A DNA stretch of 64,000 bases from Cunninghamia lanceolata (GCA_027924645.1 BSBN01001021.1:10142689-10206688); one strand, 5' to 3'; numbered from the stretch's first letter, positions 47,001-59,756 are shown. A program made the numbers and translations. Notes: generated by a model from the sequence alone, not told the origin.

Positions 47001-50000
47001 TTTTTTTATTTGCACTAGTTCTATAATCCACTCTATTTGAGGTTTGCATGAATTTAGAATAGGAATCATTTTGTTTAAGTTTACTTTATCAATAGGAAGC
47101 ATTTAGAATAGCCATATTTTGCGTTCTTCATTGTGGGACCTAATTGATAGCACCAACATGTTATAGTGGGTTGGTGTATGATATAGGAGGCACCTAGGAA
47201 TGTCTCGTTTGTGCATACAGTTGGATGTTGGGTTTACTCATAACACAACAATGGTGTAGGTAGAATACAATAGCTCAATCCTTTGAATACAATAGCTCTA
47301 ACCATTCAACTCAATCCCTTGAATACAATAGCTCTATTCTCCAAAACACCTACATTTATATATTAAACTTTGTTAAGAAAAATAAACTTTAACCTACATT
47401 TAAATCAGCAATGCTAGATGTATTACCACCATAACCTCGTCATACTCATAACACAACAATCTAGTGTTTAATGCAAAGTAGATGTTTCCTCATAGTGCTA
47501 ATGCAATCTATTGTTTAATCTAGTGTTTAAGTAGACAAAACATAATGAAAAAATACACCTTAAAGGATGAGCTACTAAAATCACATGAAATGGTTATCAA
47601 TCTAGGGTTCTTAATCCAAGGGTGACAATTCAAACCTATAACTAATGCTTAATGATTCAAGGCCTCTACAACTCATACTAGAAGGAAACAACCCTCCTCA
47701 AGACCATGATAATGTTACTAAATCACTAAGACCAAACTTTACATGTTATGAGCTTGGTTGAAACTCACCTTTTACGATGATTTTTGGAAAAATGGAAGCA
47801 TATGTTGTTGTTTTGACTGTTGCAGCTATGGTAAAAGTTTCAAAATGGATTAAATTTCATCTTTTTAGACTTACCCCAAGCCATTCAATAGATCTAAGGC
47901 CTTATTTAATGGTTTTGAGTATGTCTCATTTTTTTCCCTGAGTGTTTTAATCCATGCTTACATTGCGGTTTCATGGTCTTCCATACAAATTTGATGAATC
48001 TTTGTGTGTAGGGATATTACCTATGGCTACTAGCATTCTTCTCTTTGGTAGTATATCATGGGCTTGCCTTTGGCTAATGAATCCATGAAGGTATCCTATT
48101 GAGTTAGTCATTATATCATCAAGGAAAGCATTGTGAGGATACCATGAGGGTGTCATGAGTGGAGGGTAACCTTGTTGAGCATCCAAAACCCTCATTATCC
48201 TTGCCAAAAGTATACAAAATTGTGACAGTCTTAAGACTATAACAGCAAAAAGAAGATGACTTTTTCATAAGCAAAGACCTTGGTTTTCATAGGAGGGACA
48301 TGTGATGCCTTCCCTTGGATTTAATGCAACATTTGAATAGGAAAGGAGTTGCAAAAGTTTAAAGAGATTCAATGATTTTAAGAGGTTTTGGGATTGATTT
48401 CCAATGTGACAGCTCTAGGGTCTGTGCAAGATCCTGGGTGTCCAAAAAGTGGCGATGCGATGACCAAAATTTCACCCTTGTGGCTGACGACTTTTTTTTA
48501 TCTAAATTTGATGAGAAAAAAGGGTTTATTGAAAAATTTGTCAGCTTTCCACCAATATAAGATATGCCTTATTTTGAATTTAATAGATAATTATTATTGA
48601 TTTTCTACATACATTACAACTAAAGTCCAGATTGATAGGCTAATTTAAAAACTTCTATAATTTTTAAACTATTTCACATTTTTTGAATCTAAAAGATGCA
48701 TCATATTCTATGCTTCACATACTATAGGATAAAAAAAATGAATTTCAAAATTTTTTGACCAAGTTATGGTGGTCAGACAAACACGTTTTAATAATTTTGA
48801 AATGTTCTAATAAAAAAATCATAACTAATTATTTGCTTGCAAAAAAATTTCAAAAAAAAGCGGCATATCCGGGCATGTGTCCTCTATTTATATTAAAAGT
48901 TTCAGAAAAAAATATTATTTTTTTCTTGTACTTAGGTTGGTCAGACATACACCTACTTTTTATCTTTTTCTTGAAAATTTAGTACTACTGCATTGAAATT
49001 TCAAATTTTCGCAAAATAGATTTATTTTTTTCCAAAAAGAACTAGTAGCTTAGAAACTACATTCAATTTACTACAAATTTTGTTCTTACATATTTTTCAA
49101 ATTATGTTAATAACCTATTCAAATTTTTATGTCAAGTTTCCTAACTCTATTTTTCTGAATTTTCATTGCCACTTAGGGGCCTAGTTTAGACCCCCACAAT
49201 CCTGCATTGACCCCCTAGTGACTATTCTTTACACCATTTGGAGCCCTAGATCATCAATCCATTGGGAAACAAGGGAATGGAAACCATCTTAGGGTACTTA
49301 AATGTCATTAGGGAGCCACAAGGTGGAATGGTTGGCAAGAAATGAAAAAGATTAATCCCTAGACAAAAGAATCTTTCATGGAGGAAGTAGTAATCAACAG
49401 TTAGGTTTTAGGACTACCTACAAACATTGTCAAGGTCATAAATGATTGTTATAAGGACACAGGCTCGCAAGGAGGATGGTGAATGAATTGGTATAGAAGA
49501 GAAACCTCTTATTCCTTAATGAAGCAAAAAGAATTGAAGAAGTTGCTAACTATCAAAGTCACAAATGACTGTCCTAGTAGCAGACTTGACTCTCAGGAGT
49601 GGTTTCCTACCTTGTAGCAATCCATGAGACATTGGATCTTGTTAGTCACCTCAGGAAATTGGAAGGATAGGGTAATATAGCTTCTAAATGTGAAGAATGG
49701 TCAATGCAAACCCTGAGGGATATCACATAAACATCATATAGAAAATTTCATGTGGTATGAGCAATCACCTTGAAGAGATATACTAGTTTATTGTTAGATT
49801 ATTCCTGACATCAAATCACTACATATATAAACTAATAAAGGATCAAAACTCCTATAAAAGCATTAATATTGTCTTTCTACAACTAGGTCATTCCTACAAG
49901 TATCATGTCTAAGATCAATGAAAGAACAAACCTACACAAAGGTGAAACAATCATTCTTTTCTTGCAATAAAAAAATATATATTAACATAAAATCCTCATC

Positions 50001-52485
50001 ATCAAATTTAGCCTAAAACATAATGAAAAACACACCTTAAAGAGTGTGCTACTAAAATTACATGAAATGGTTATCAATTCTTAGCACCAAATGTGAAGAA
50101 ACACTATGATGATTTGTAGGATGGAACCCTTGTCATTAAAACTCATAGTAACATGATGATATTATGGTCATAATCTCCTCATAGGATATGACAAAGCCAG
50201 TTAAAAATATGAAATATAAAAAATATACAAAATGTCCTCAAAATGTCTCCACAATGAAAGCCAAATGCTTTAACCATTGATCTTAATCCCTTGAATACAA
50301 TAAATTTAATGTCCAAAACATGTGCATTTATAAGTTAAAAATTTGTTAAGCAAAGTAAACACCATAAACTACAAATAACTTAATATTTGTTATAAGAAGT
50401 TTGATGAAAGATTAAGAAACACTAAGTTTAGAATTCTATCTTATATGTCACCTTAGGAATTATATCAAATATCTCCAAAATGAAAGATAAATGCTTTAAC
50501 CACTAATCACAGTCCCTTGAATGTATAATAGCTCTATTCTCCAAAATACCTATATTTATATATTAAAATTTGTCAAGCAAAATAAACTTTTTAACCAACT
50601 TTTAACTCAACAATGGTGGATGTACTTCCATCGTAACTTTGTCATACTCATAACACAAACATGGTCTAGGTAGAATACACAAAATATTGTTTCCAACCTC
50701 ATAAGTAGATCTAAGTACTCTAACATTGTGTGAAATACACCTGCATTTATAAGTTAAAAATTTGTTAAGGAAAGTAAACACCATCAACTACAACTAACAT
50801 AAAATAATTTGTTATAAGAATTTTGATGGAAGATTAAGAAACACTAAGTTTAGAATTCTATCTTATATGTCACCTCAGGAATTATATCTAATGTCTCCAA
50901 AATGAAAGCTAAATTCTTTAACCACTGATCTCAATCCCTTGAATACAATAGCTCTATTCTCCAAAACACCTACATTTATATATTAAAATTTGCCAAGCAA
51001 AATAAACTTTAAAATATATATACAATAGGGTATGGTTGCAATGGTCTCATATATTATTCTATTTCTCATTAATTGTCCTATTAAGGACCTCTAAGGAATG
51101 TACCCTCCTAGGTTTATTAGAGTCTAAAGAAGAAGAAGAGCCTACCCTCTCTTATTTAATTGGTCTTATGACTCACATCAATGATCATGCAACATCATGT
51201 ATGCACTATCCTAAGCTCACCTTGGTCCCACCTCATGTCACTTTAGTTACTTTGTAGCCAATGGCATAACATTCCACTAAGATCAATGATATCATCCCTT
51301 TAGATGTGGACTCATTTTTTACCTTTGAGCTCATCATCTAGTTCTTGTACCTCCACATGTTGTAAGATAATATAATGGCTTAGGTTTCATTCTTCAACCA
51401 TTAGATCATTTCCAATCTAGAGTCTATGCACCTAGAACTCCTTTGAGATCCAACACCACTACATGTGTAGACCATTGATCTCCCTATTATGATCTATCAT
51501 CATGTGCTTTCCACAACTTTCTCTTGATTCATAATGACTTATCCCTTTGGGAATACACCCGCTAATCATCCTACCATCTCACGTTTTGTAGGACCTTTTG
51601 TGGTGTCATCCTCCCTTTGATATCATTACAAAATTATCCTCCGACATATTCATACAACACTAGATAATGCATTCATAAATAGATTAAACATTGGCAGCAG
51701 GGAGCTATCACATACAAATGTTCACTATCAAATCACCCTTCAATGTTATGATATACACATTATTGAGGACTATCATGTATAGGGTCATAGGTAACAACCA
51801 TAAGAGGTTTAAAAGTAACCTTAGGAACAATTCATCAGTATCATAGAGCATCTAGAACATTCAAACTATTATACATACGCAGGTTGGTTATGCTAAATAA
51901 TCTCATTACAAGGGGCCATAAGATGGACATAATAGTCCATGAAGGTGATGTGAGGGACTCTTTCAAACCAAAATAAGTCTTAAATCTACTCTTAAATGTC
52001 TCAAACTAAAAAATAAGCTCTCTTTAATATAAAAATTTGTATGTACTTGAAATGCTAGAAAGAAAAATATTAAGGAAATGTGAACATAAAAAGTTTTTCA
52101 ATACAAATGCACACTAAAAATTGTACCTCGTGCCTACAATGTCATGGTATATAACCTCATTCATAGTCTTGTATAGTCAAAAGCATGAATTATAATAAAG
52201 AAAAAAGATTTTTAATAAAACAATTCTAAAATTTATAGAAAAAACAAGAACACTAAGATAAAAATTGTCATGCCTATCCCATCTGGAAGTTTACATGCTA
52301 GTCAAGTGTACCTAAGGGACCATATCTTACCTTCAGAGTATCCAATATTGCTTCATAATCAACATTACTAATTGTCCATAGTTGGTTTTTTTTTTGGTTT
52401 TGCATTATACTTTAGTAACTTAACATTTGTTGCTACAACTAGGTGCAAATACATGAATATGGTTTTCTGCTTCTTAAAGTCTTCA
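47001..52485. other. AT-rich intergenic DNA with a recurring ~90-bp repeat
   Basis: No supported gene. A unit built on AATCCCTTGAATACAATAGC, CTCCAAAACACC and ACATTTATATATTAAA recurs near 47,310-47,393, 50,265-50,365, 50,491-50,590, 50,733-50,790 (partial) and 50,920-51,010. The stretch 48,250-49,200 is A/T-run rich. Confidence 0.55.
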
Positions 52486-52640
52486 CACTACAACAAAATA
52501 GGCAATTAGCACCTAAAATAGCATTGGATTTTAGTGCATTTGAGTTCATGAATTGGACACTTTTGCCGAAGAAAAACTCAGCGCTAAATTGCATTTCACT
52601 TTGGTGCCGAATTTAGCGCTGGATTTAGCACTGGATTTAG
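52486..52640 (+). mobile_element. Possible CACTA terminus (right end not found)
   Basis: CACTACAACAAAATAGGCAA is a typical CACTA-type end. It is followed by TTTAGCGCTGG-like words (52,575-52,650) resembling subterminal repeats. No matching inverted end was found downstream in the window. Confidence 0.45.
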
Positions 52641-52647
52641 CGTCGGA

Positions 52648-53075
52648 TTTTGTTGCTTCTAGTTTGGCTTCTGCTTTTACTTCTTGTGTTGCTTCTGGTT
52701 TTGCTTCCAAGTTTGCTTCCAATTTTTCTTCTAGATTTGCTTCCATTTTTGCTTCTAGTTTTGCTTCCAATTTTGCTTCCAGTTTTACTTCCAGCTTTGC
52801 TTCCAATTTTGCTTCTGATATAATGTCTCTTGTTGCATCTAGCTTTGCTTCCATTTTTACATATTTTGTTGCTTCTAATATGGCTTCTATTATTGCATCA
52901 TTTGTTTCTTCTAAAATTACTTCCATTATTACTTCTTTGTTTGCTACCTGAATTGCTTATATTTTTGCTTCCTAGATAACGTCAAGTTTTACTTCCAAGA
53001 TTGCTTCTAGTTTGTCTTCCATTGTTGCTTCCTTTTTTGCTTCTAAAAATGCTTCATGTTTTGCTTACATTTATT
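52648..53075. repeat. 12-bp minisatellite (TTTTGCTTCCAA and variants)
   Basis: About 35 imperfect 12-base units. Because the period is a multiple of three and stop-free, both strands are open for 126-132 codons: EAKL-type repeats on the minus strand and FASN/FASS-type repeats on the plus strand. I treat both as by-products of the repeat. Confidence 0.88.
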
Positions 53076-53409
53076 AATTTAATATGTTTTATTTCAATCT
53101 AATTAGTTAAATATATCATGCCTCTTAAATAACTCATATGATTATAGAGTAAGTAATTTAATTATTTATCTCATATGATTAAATAATAAGATAATTATTA
53201 TAACATGATCATCATCTATAATTAAAATAAGTGAGTCAAATATCTATAATTTAACTGAATTTGACAACATCCATCCTAAGTAGTAAATTAAAATCATCAT
53301 ACATAATAAATATCCATCCAAAATCATCAACCACTTTCAATATATATAAATTGACAAGTTAATACTAATAAGATCATCATATATAACTATTTAAGTGAAA
53401 GTCAAATAT

Positions 53410-53600
53410 GTCAGTAGATCAATAATGTGTCAAAATGATACATGTCCAATAGTTGACATAAGTCAAAATGATACATGTACAAATGATATAAGTAAAAATG
53501 ATAAATTTTGTAACTCAAAATGATACAAGTCAAGATGATACATGTCCAAATGATATAAGTCAAAATGATACATGTCAAAATGATACAACTCAATAATATG
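53410..53600. repeat. Short-period array of AAATGATACATGTC words
   Basis: AAATGATA and ACATGTC/ATAAGTC alternate about ten times with a period near 16-17 bases. Confidence 0.75.
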
Positions 53601-53730
53601 GTACTATAGGCCGTGAAAATAATACATATGATAGTAACCATGAAAAGAGGCATCATAACAATATATCATCAATGATCCATGATGCAGTATATATGATCAT
53701 GAATGTCACTGGCTACTACCAGCAACTGCC

Positions 53731-53814
53731 TCATCATCATCATCATCACCATCGTGATAATCATCATCATCATCATCATCGTCATCGTCGTCGTCGTCAT
53801 CATCATCATCATCG
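53731..53814. repeat. TCA/TCG trinucleotide microsatellite
   Basis: Runs of TCATCATCA with an internal block of GTCGTCGTC. The apparent ORFs (poly-His, poly-Ile, poly-Met) are chance readings. Confidence 0.95.
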
Positions 53815-54486
53815 GCCTTGGTGTCTTTTGTATCTGCATCATCATCATCCTCTGCCATGTGATCTGTACCAGAACTAACATAATCTGGATCTATATCATG
53901 AGGATCATCTTGATCTTCTAGAAGACCCGTGTTCTAAAAAAAACATTTAAAATGAAAAGTTATTATTTATTTCATGTAATAATTTATTTTTTTGTTATAT
54001 ATCTAATATTACAACATATAAAACGAAACCATAATCATAGTACATCATATCAAAGTGCACATACCATAATAAAATTTCAAAAAAGTTACAACTAATGTCA
54101 TTCCAATGATGTAAAACATGCGACAATTCTAATAAACGTTAGTAAAGATCATAAAAAAAATTGTTATACAAATTAACTATCAACTGTAAATTCTATTACA
54201 TAACCTTAAATGCCACAAATTGCTTGGTCCATGTATGTTCTTTTCCACTATTAATGTAATAACCTACATTAGACAGAAACATTAAAGAGTTTTTAAGTAG
54301 TAGTTGATTAAACTCTCTTAGATGCCATTAAGGAATGCATAGTTTTTTTTCAATAATTATTTATCTTAAGGTTCATGAGTAACCTTAAGATAAAGGTCTT
54401 TTGTTTGAAAAGAAAAATGAAGTTAGCACTTTATCTAGCTGATTTTAGAAAGAAAAAATGTTAGCCCTATTCCTGCTCAGAGGTCT
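53815..54486. other. AT-rich non-coding DNA
   Basis: No gene or clear repeat seen between the microsatellite and the PPR pseudogene. Confidence 0.5.
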
Positions 54487-56110
54487 TCAATGTGAGCGAG
54501 AATAGGGTAAATTTGGGGATTTAGAAAGAAATATAAAGTTTAGGGTGTATTCAAGATGGCCAGCACGGGCAAGGAGGTCAACCATACACACATAGTGATC
54601 AACTGTAGGTGTAATGCAATAAGGGTTACAAATGTGATTGAAGTATGTACACCTCTCATCCACTAAACCTGCATGGCTGCATGCACCTAGAATACAAGCA
54701 AAGCTTACAATGTTAGGATATGTTCCAGAGTGCTTAAATAATTCAAAGATTTTGAGAGCAGCCTTACAAAATCCATTTTGTACATATCTTGCAATCATTG
54801 CATTCCATGAGATGACATCTCTTTGAGGAATTATGTCAAATAGTTTATGTTTTTTGTCTATGATTCCATATTTTGCATACATGTCTATGATAGCATTTCA
54901 AACTATAATATCTCACAAGAATCCCCCTACCATTATGCTTTGAAGGATGTCCATACCCTATTCCAAAGCTCCCATTTGGGCACAAACAGGGAGGATGCTG
55001 GCAAAGGATGTAGAATTTGGATTTACAACTGACAATTGCATTTGCTTGAAAGTTTCTAAAGCCTATTCAACAAATGCATTTTGTGCAATCTTGCAATCAT
55101 TGCATTCCATGAGATGACATCTCTTTGAGGCATTCTATCAAATAGTTTGTGTGCCTTGTTTGTGCTTCCACATTTTTCATACATGTCTATCAGAGCATTT
55201 CCAACTATAATATCTGACAAAAATCTTCCTTCTATTATGCCTTGATGGATGTCCATACCCTGTTCCAAAGCTTACCATTTTGATATAGGCAGAGAGGATG
55301 CTGGCAAAGGTTGTGGAAACTAGCTTTACACCTGGCAATTTCATTTGCATGAAAGTTTCTAAGCCTTTTCAACAAATCAATTTTGTGCATATCATGCAAT
55401 CATTGCAGTCTATTAGACCACATTTCTTTCAAGGATTTTGTCATACAGTTCACATGCCTTGTCTATGCTTCCACATACATCTCCCTCTGTATATGTATAT
55501 TCAATTGCATTTGCTTGAAATTTTTTAATGACTTATCAACAAATCCATTTTGTGCATATCGTGCAATCGTTGCAGTCCATGAGACCACATTTCTTTGAGG
55601 GATGTAATCTATTTATGCACACAACTCAGCATAAATTAACCTAGATTGGTGGTATTTAAGAACCCCTTGAGAGGATTGTCATTATGTTGCTAGGAAACAT
55701 GTTATCATAGGTTAACCCATGGAAAACTTGAGTAAAGGATTTAAAACAACAGGCTTCAACTATACAAATGCATCTAAGATGAATGTGTAGATCTAGATTC
55801 CTTTTAATTAATGGTAGAGGAAACTACAAGGAATGCCAATTCTTATCCACACATTATAAGCTACAAATAAATTGATTACAATTTGAAATCATTCACGAGA
55901 GAAATTTGTGCATAAATTCTATTCTTCTTTATTGAATTTTGTGCATAAGTCTTTGTGAAGGCTTTCATGATCAGAAGTGGCACTTGCAACTAAACATCTG
56001 ACAAAAATCCACTTCCAATTATGCTTTGATGGATGTCCATATCCTCATCCAAAGCTTCAATTTGTGCACAAGCAAGGATGATGCTGACAAAGGTTGAGGA
56101 GTTGGACTTT
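54487..56110 (-). pseudogene. PLS-class PPR pseudogene, fragmentary
   Basis: Read from high to low coordinates, PPR pieces occur at about 56,110-55,980, 55,600-55,490, 55,460-55,270, 55,268-55,056 (MEQGMDIHQGIIEG, then LFDRMPQRDVISWNAMIA) and 54,940-54,487. The last piece runs from MYAKYGIIDKKHKLFD into ILGACSHAGLVDE and the E-domain start TPTVDHYVCMVDLLARAGH, and then loses similarity. Frames change repeatedly and spacers contain AT-rich filler. The family acts in organellar RNA editing and processing. It is a close relative of the neighbouring pseudogene at 56,170-57,450. Confidence 0.82.
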
Positions 56111-56169
56111 ACACCCACCAATAGGAAATCTAACACGGTGCACATTATTATAGTGTAAGCCTATTTTTC

Positions 56170-57450
56170 AGATTGCTTCATTTAGCATCATTAATAATCT
56201 CCACAAGAAGATTGTCCCATCTAAAAATGGTGGAAAGGGTTCACATCTCACAACTTCTTGTGACAATCTTGGAGATAAATTTTGTTGTAGTGTGGCAATC
56301 AGCACATACTCAAAGGTTCTTAACAACTATAATAGTTGTTCCATGGGGTTGTTTAACAAACCAAATGCAATTGCCAACTTTTCACCATGGTGGCAGAGAA
56401 ATAAATTTTTTTCCCATCCTTCCACAACATAAGTAAATTCTTGAATCTGGAAAATACCTTGCGACCTTCATCTTCCAAGCCAATTTCTCCAACTTTGCAT
56501 AGGTCTCCTTTGTCTGTGGATGTGATCTATCTCCTACACAAAAAGCATGTACCATTTTATGCCCTTCAATCTAACTGCATCCAGGGATTTTTTTAATTCC
56601 TCTATCTTTCATCAATATCCTTACCTCACCACACTTGCCCACTTGTGGATAGAAGTTTGAGAGAAGAATATAAGTTGTGCAGCATTTTTAGGATCCAAAT
56701 CAAAAAGCAGTGTTGCTGTAAATACCTCTAAGCATATATTCATATGTGATCTACAGGCACCAAGAAAACACATCCATACAACCAGCACAGATTTAACAGG
56801 TATCTCAATGATAAAGTTTAGGGTGTCTTCAAGATAGCCAGAATGGGCAAGGAGGTCAACCATGCACACATAATGATCAACTGTAGGTGTAATGCAATAA
56901 TGGTTACAAATGTGATTGAAGTATGTACAACTCTCATCCACTAACCCTGCATGGTTGCATGCACCTAGAATATAAGAAAAGCTTACAATGTTAGGATATG
57001 TTCTAGAGTGCTTAATTAATTCAAAGATTTTGAGAGTGTCCTTGCAAAATCCATTTTATGCATATCCTACAATCATTGCATTCCATGAGATGACATCTCT
57101 TTGAGGAATTATGTCAAACAATTTATGTTTTTTGTCTATGATTCCATATTTTGCATACATGTCTATGAGAGCATTTCAAACTATAATATCTCACAAGAAT
57201 CCCCCTACCATGATGCCACCGGTTAAAATAGGAAAGACTTTGCATTTATTTTCTTTCATGTTTCCAGCTTTACACCAACCAATTACATTTGCTTTAAAAT
57301 TTCTAAAGCCTTTTCAACAAATGCATTTTGTACATATCCTACAATTATTGTAGTCCATGAGACCACATTTCTTTGAGGCATTTTGTCAAACAATTCACGT
57401 GCCTTGTTTATGCTTCCACATTTTGCATACATGTCTAACGGGGCAGTTGC
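56170..57450 (-). pseudogene. PPR-DYW pseudogene, C-terminal part
   Basis: Minus strand, high to low: a PPR ending MPQRNVVSWTTIIVGYVQN (about 57,400-57,310), a further PPR (from about 57,160), E domain TPTVDHYVCMVDLLAHSGYL (56,880) then VVWMCFLGACRSHMNI and LLFDLDPKNAAQL. The E+ region follows, with MVHAFCVGDRSHPQTKETYA (about 56,560). The DYW deaminase remnant has GEKLAIAFGLLN (about 56,390) and CADCHTTTKFISKIVTR (about 56,300-56,250). The CADCH zinc ligands survive, but the final DYW tripeptide does not. Stops and frameshifts are frequent. DYW domains carry out C-to-U RNA editing in organelles. Order and content show a single old DYW gene. Confidence 0.85.
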
Positions 57451-57491
57451 AACTACAACATTTTGTTGGGCTTAAACATAGGTGCCCTACA

Positions 57492-57902
57492 ATGGAGGAC
57501 ACTAGTCAAGGAGGCAAGACAAATGCAGGGAAAGAGGTTTCTAAGTCTGGATGGACAATGTACTTGGATCAATCCATACATGAGTTTTCTAACTATAAGA
57601 ATAGCCTTCTTGAGTTTGAAGAAGAAGAGGCTAGATATTGAAAAAATGGGCTTTCTTGGTTTCAGCACAAGGATGAAGAGGATTCTTCCATGGCTTCTGA
57701 TACATCATCTGGACCTACACAACCCTTGGAAGTTGTGAATGGTAAGGATTTTTACAATGAAGCTGGGTACAATGGGCTGAAGTTAAGTGTTTGTGATGTT
57801 TCTGATGTGAGGAAACCTAAAAGGAGAAGAGTCAAGTTAGATGAACACAAGGATCTGGATTTTCTTGAGGACACTGCAAGCTCTCCTATTCACAGCTTCA
57901 AG
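57492..57902 (+). pseudogene. SOB FIVE-LIKE (SOFL) family protein, first exon, in-frame stop
   Basis: ATG at 57,492 (MEDTSQGGK). SOFL motif A appears as SGWTMYLDQSI (residues 21-31), motif B as DSSMASDTSSGP (residues 64-75), followed by a basic KPKRRRVKLDEH. SOFL proteins are small plant proteins linked to cytokinin levels. A TGA at 57,639-57,641 splits the two motifs. The exon ends at a plausible donor, CAAG|GTAGTAG (57,902). No second exon is visible before the tandem duplication at 58,151. It lies head-to-head with the minus-strand DYW pseudogene. It is either a pseudogene or a gene with a sequencing error at the TGA. Confidence 0.72.
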
Positions 57903-58150
57903 GTAGTAGCCTACCAGATATTATATGAAATGATTGAATGGGCATTGTTGATAGTGGTCTCCTAGTTTTTTTATATTGATATTGGATAAACAATTTACAG
58001 TTGAGATGGTGTTGTTCTACTGTAACAACTCAAAACCATTGACAAATCAATTTTTCTTTTGTCATGGGATATGATTATGCCCTTAGAACCCTTGTAGAAA
58101 TTTTTAATGGCATTGGTTCATTTAATGCGAGCAGTAGCATATACCTGCAT
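57903..58150. other. Intron-like DNA after the SOFL exon
   Basis: Starts GTAGTAG. It is AT-rich, with no recognisable second SOFL exon. Confidence 0.4.
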
Positions 58151-58599
58151 ATACATTGATTTATTTAATGCAAACAATGGCATATGCATTTTCCTAGATT
58201 CCCAGTAGTTAAATATGCAGATAATAAATTATTATATTCATTTTTTTTTACTTACATGGATCTGAAATCCTTGTTAAATATCAGACAATATTATGACATT
58301 CATTTTTATACTTTCTTCAAATAGGGTCTGAAATCCTTGTAGTAAATATGGATGCAATAATATAGTATGCATTTTAATACATTATTCAAATATCACAGAG
58401 AAAGAGAATATTCATATCATTGTAAAAGCATTTTAAATGAAGTGGATTATGAACTTCAGTTAGGCTCAGAATGTGTAAGTGATAATTACATTCATCTAAG
58501 TATCTACCATTTTAGCTCCTTTATAATTATGTTGTTGATATTCCTTAAATGAACAAAATTTAAAAATAAAAAAATGAGGTAAGAAGAAATAGTACATAC

Positions 58600-58749
58600 T
58601 GTGCCCTTCTCTGGAATAGCAATTCGATAAGCCACTATATTGTGTGTAGTTGCAGCAATTTTGTGGTTTTGAAATAGAGTGCCAATCACCATTTCTACTT
58701 GATCAGCTCCAGTTATAGGTGAAAGATGAGCCTGAAATGTACCCGTGCT
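58600..58749 (-). pseudogene. IMPACT/UPF0029-family exon B, unit 1
   Basis: A 150-base minus-strand exon (50 codons, phase 0 to 0) between acceptor TTCTAG and donor ACA|GTATGT. It encodes STGTFQAHLSPITGADQVEM, then IGTLFQNHKIAATTHNIVAY and RIAIPEKGT. FQAH-x-P and KIA-x-ATHN-x-AYRI are the hallmark of the IMPACT N-terminal (UPF0029/YigZ) fold. In animals and fungi this family modulates the kinase GCN2; I infer nothing for the plant. The next conserved part of the family (an acidic DDGE region) is not found at lower coordinates, so the gene is incomplete here. Confidence 0.8.
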
Positions 58750-58854
58750 CTAGAATGCGTGGTTAGATGGATTTACTACACAAAAAGCAACTAGATTCAT
58801 AAATTATATAACTGTATCTTTAAAGGTACTAACTAACAAAAACATATTGCTCAC

Positions 58855-58983
58855 TTCTCTTTTTGGTGAAGGGAACACCATGAACGATACCAAGAATCCT
58901 TTCTAAATCCTCCAACTATTTATCATCAGATGGCATATGACTATCCTCAGAGATTCCATGTAGATTTTTCATCAGATGGGATT
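58855..58983 (-). pseudogene. IMPACT/UPF0029-family exon A, unit 1
   Basis: Minus-strand segment after acceptor AAGTCAG. It encodes SHLMKNLHGISEDSHMPSDD, then K, a TAG (CAG expected), then LEDLERILGIVHGVPFTKKR. IVHGVPFTKKR followed by exon B's FQAH matches the start of the UPF0029 domain in order and spacing. The apparent donor A|GTGAGC leaves the joined frame one base off from exon B. Either the boundary is misplaced or a base was gained. It lies directly upstream of exon B on the minus strand. Confidence 0.72.
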
Positions 58984-59756
58984 CTGACTTGTAAAGTTTT
59001 TAAAGTCAATAATCGTAATCTGAAAATAAAAGAAACCATCTTGCTGCCTTCACATGATGTGTATAAGTTGCTCAGATGTGTGAATGCACATGAATGTTGA
59101 GTGGACAAACTTTTCTTCCTTGATCATATTTCATAAGCAAGCAATCAACATATGGAAAATATTATAACAGTAAGTGTTCAAGAACTTCAAAACCCTGACA
59201 TACACTTCTGATGTACAATCCTTTTGAGGCTTTGCAATAGCACAAGATTCTCTTTCTATCATAGACAAAGAACAAAAAAATAACCATAAGAGAGGCTTTA
59301 TCCAAGAATACATTGATTTATTTAATGCAAACAATGGCATATGCATTTTTCTAGATTCCCAGTAGTTAAATATGCAGATAATAAATTATTATATTCATTT
59401 TTTTTTACTTACATGGATCTGAAATCCTTGTTAAATATTAGACAATATTATGACATTCATTTTTATACTTTCTTCAAATAGGGTTTGAAATCCTTGTAGT
59501 AAATATGGATGCAATAATATAGTATGCATTTTAATACATTATTCAAATATCACAGAGAAAGAGAATATTCATATCATTGTAAAAGCATTTTAAATGAAGT
59601 GGATTATGAACTTCAGTTAGGCTCAGAATGTGTAAGTGATAATTACATTCATCTAAGTATCTACCATTTTAGCTCCTTTATAATTATGTTGTTGATATTC
59701 CTTAAATGAACAAAATTTAAAAATAAAAAAATGAGGTAAGAAGAAATAGTACATAC

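Larger units (their letters stand above)
58151..59307. repeat. 1,157-bp tandem duplication, unit 1
   Basis: Nearly identical to 59,308-60,426. The junction shares ATAC between unit starts (58,151, 59,308) and the preceding sequence. It contains the two IMPACT-like exons described separately; the remainder is non-coding. Confidence 0.95.

Noticed and set aside
52546..52951. Overlapping 126- and 132-codon ORFs on opposite strands
   Set aside because: Both arise from a stop-free 12-base tandem repeat. There is no start context, domain or codon bias to suggest a protein.
53669..53921. Poly-His, poly-Ile and poly-Met ORFs
   Set aside because: Frames of a TCA/TCG microsatellite.
56279..56292. ATTTTGTTGTAGTG, a 14-base inverted match to the CACTA-like end at 52,486
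   Set aside because: The bases are codons of the DYW motif CHTTTKF on the minus strand, and the flanking trinucleotides (TCA and TGG) do not match. It is coincidence, not a right terminus.
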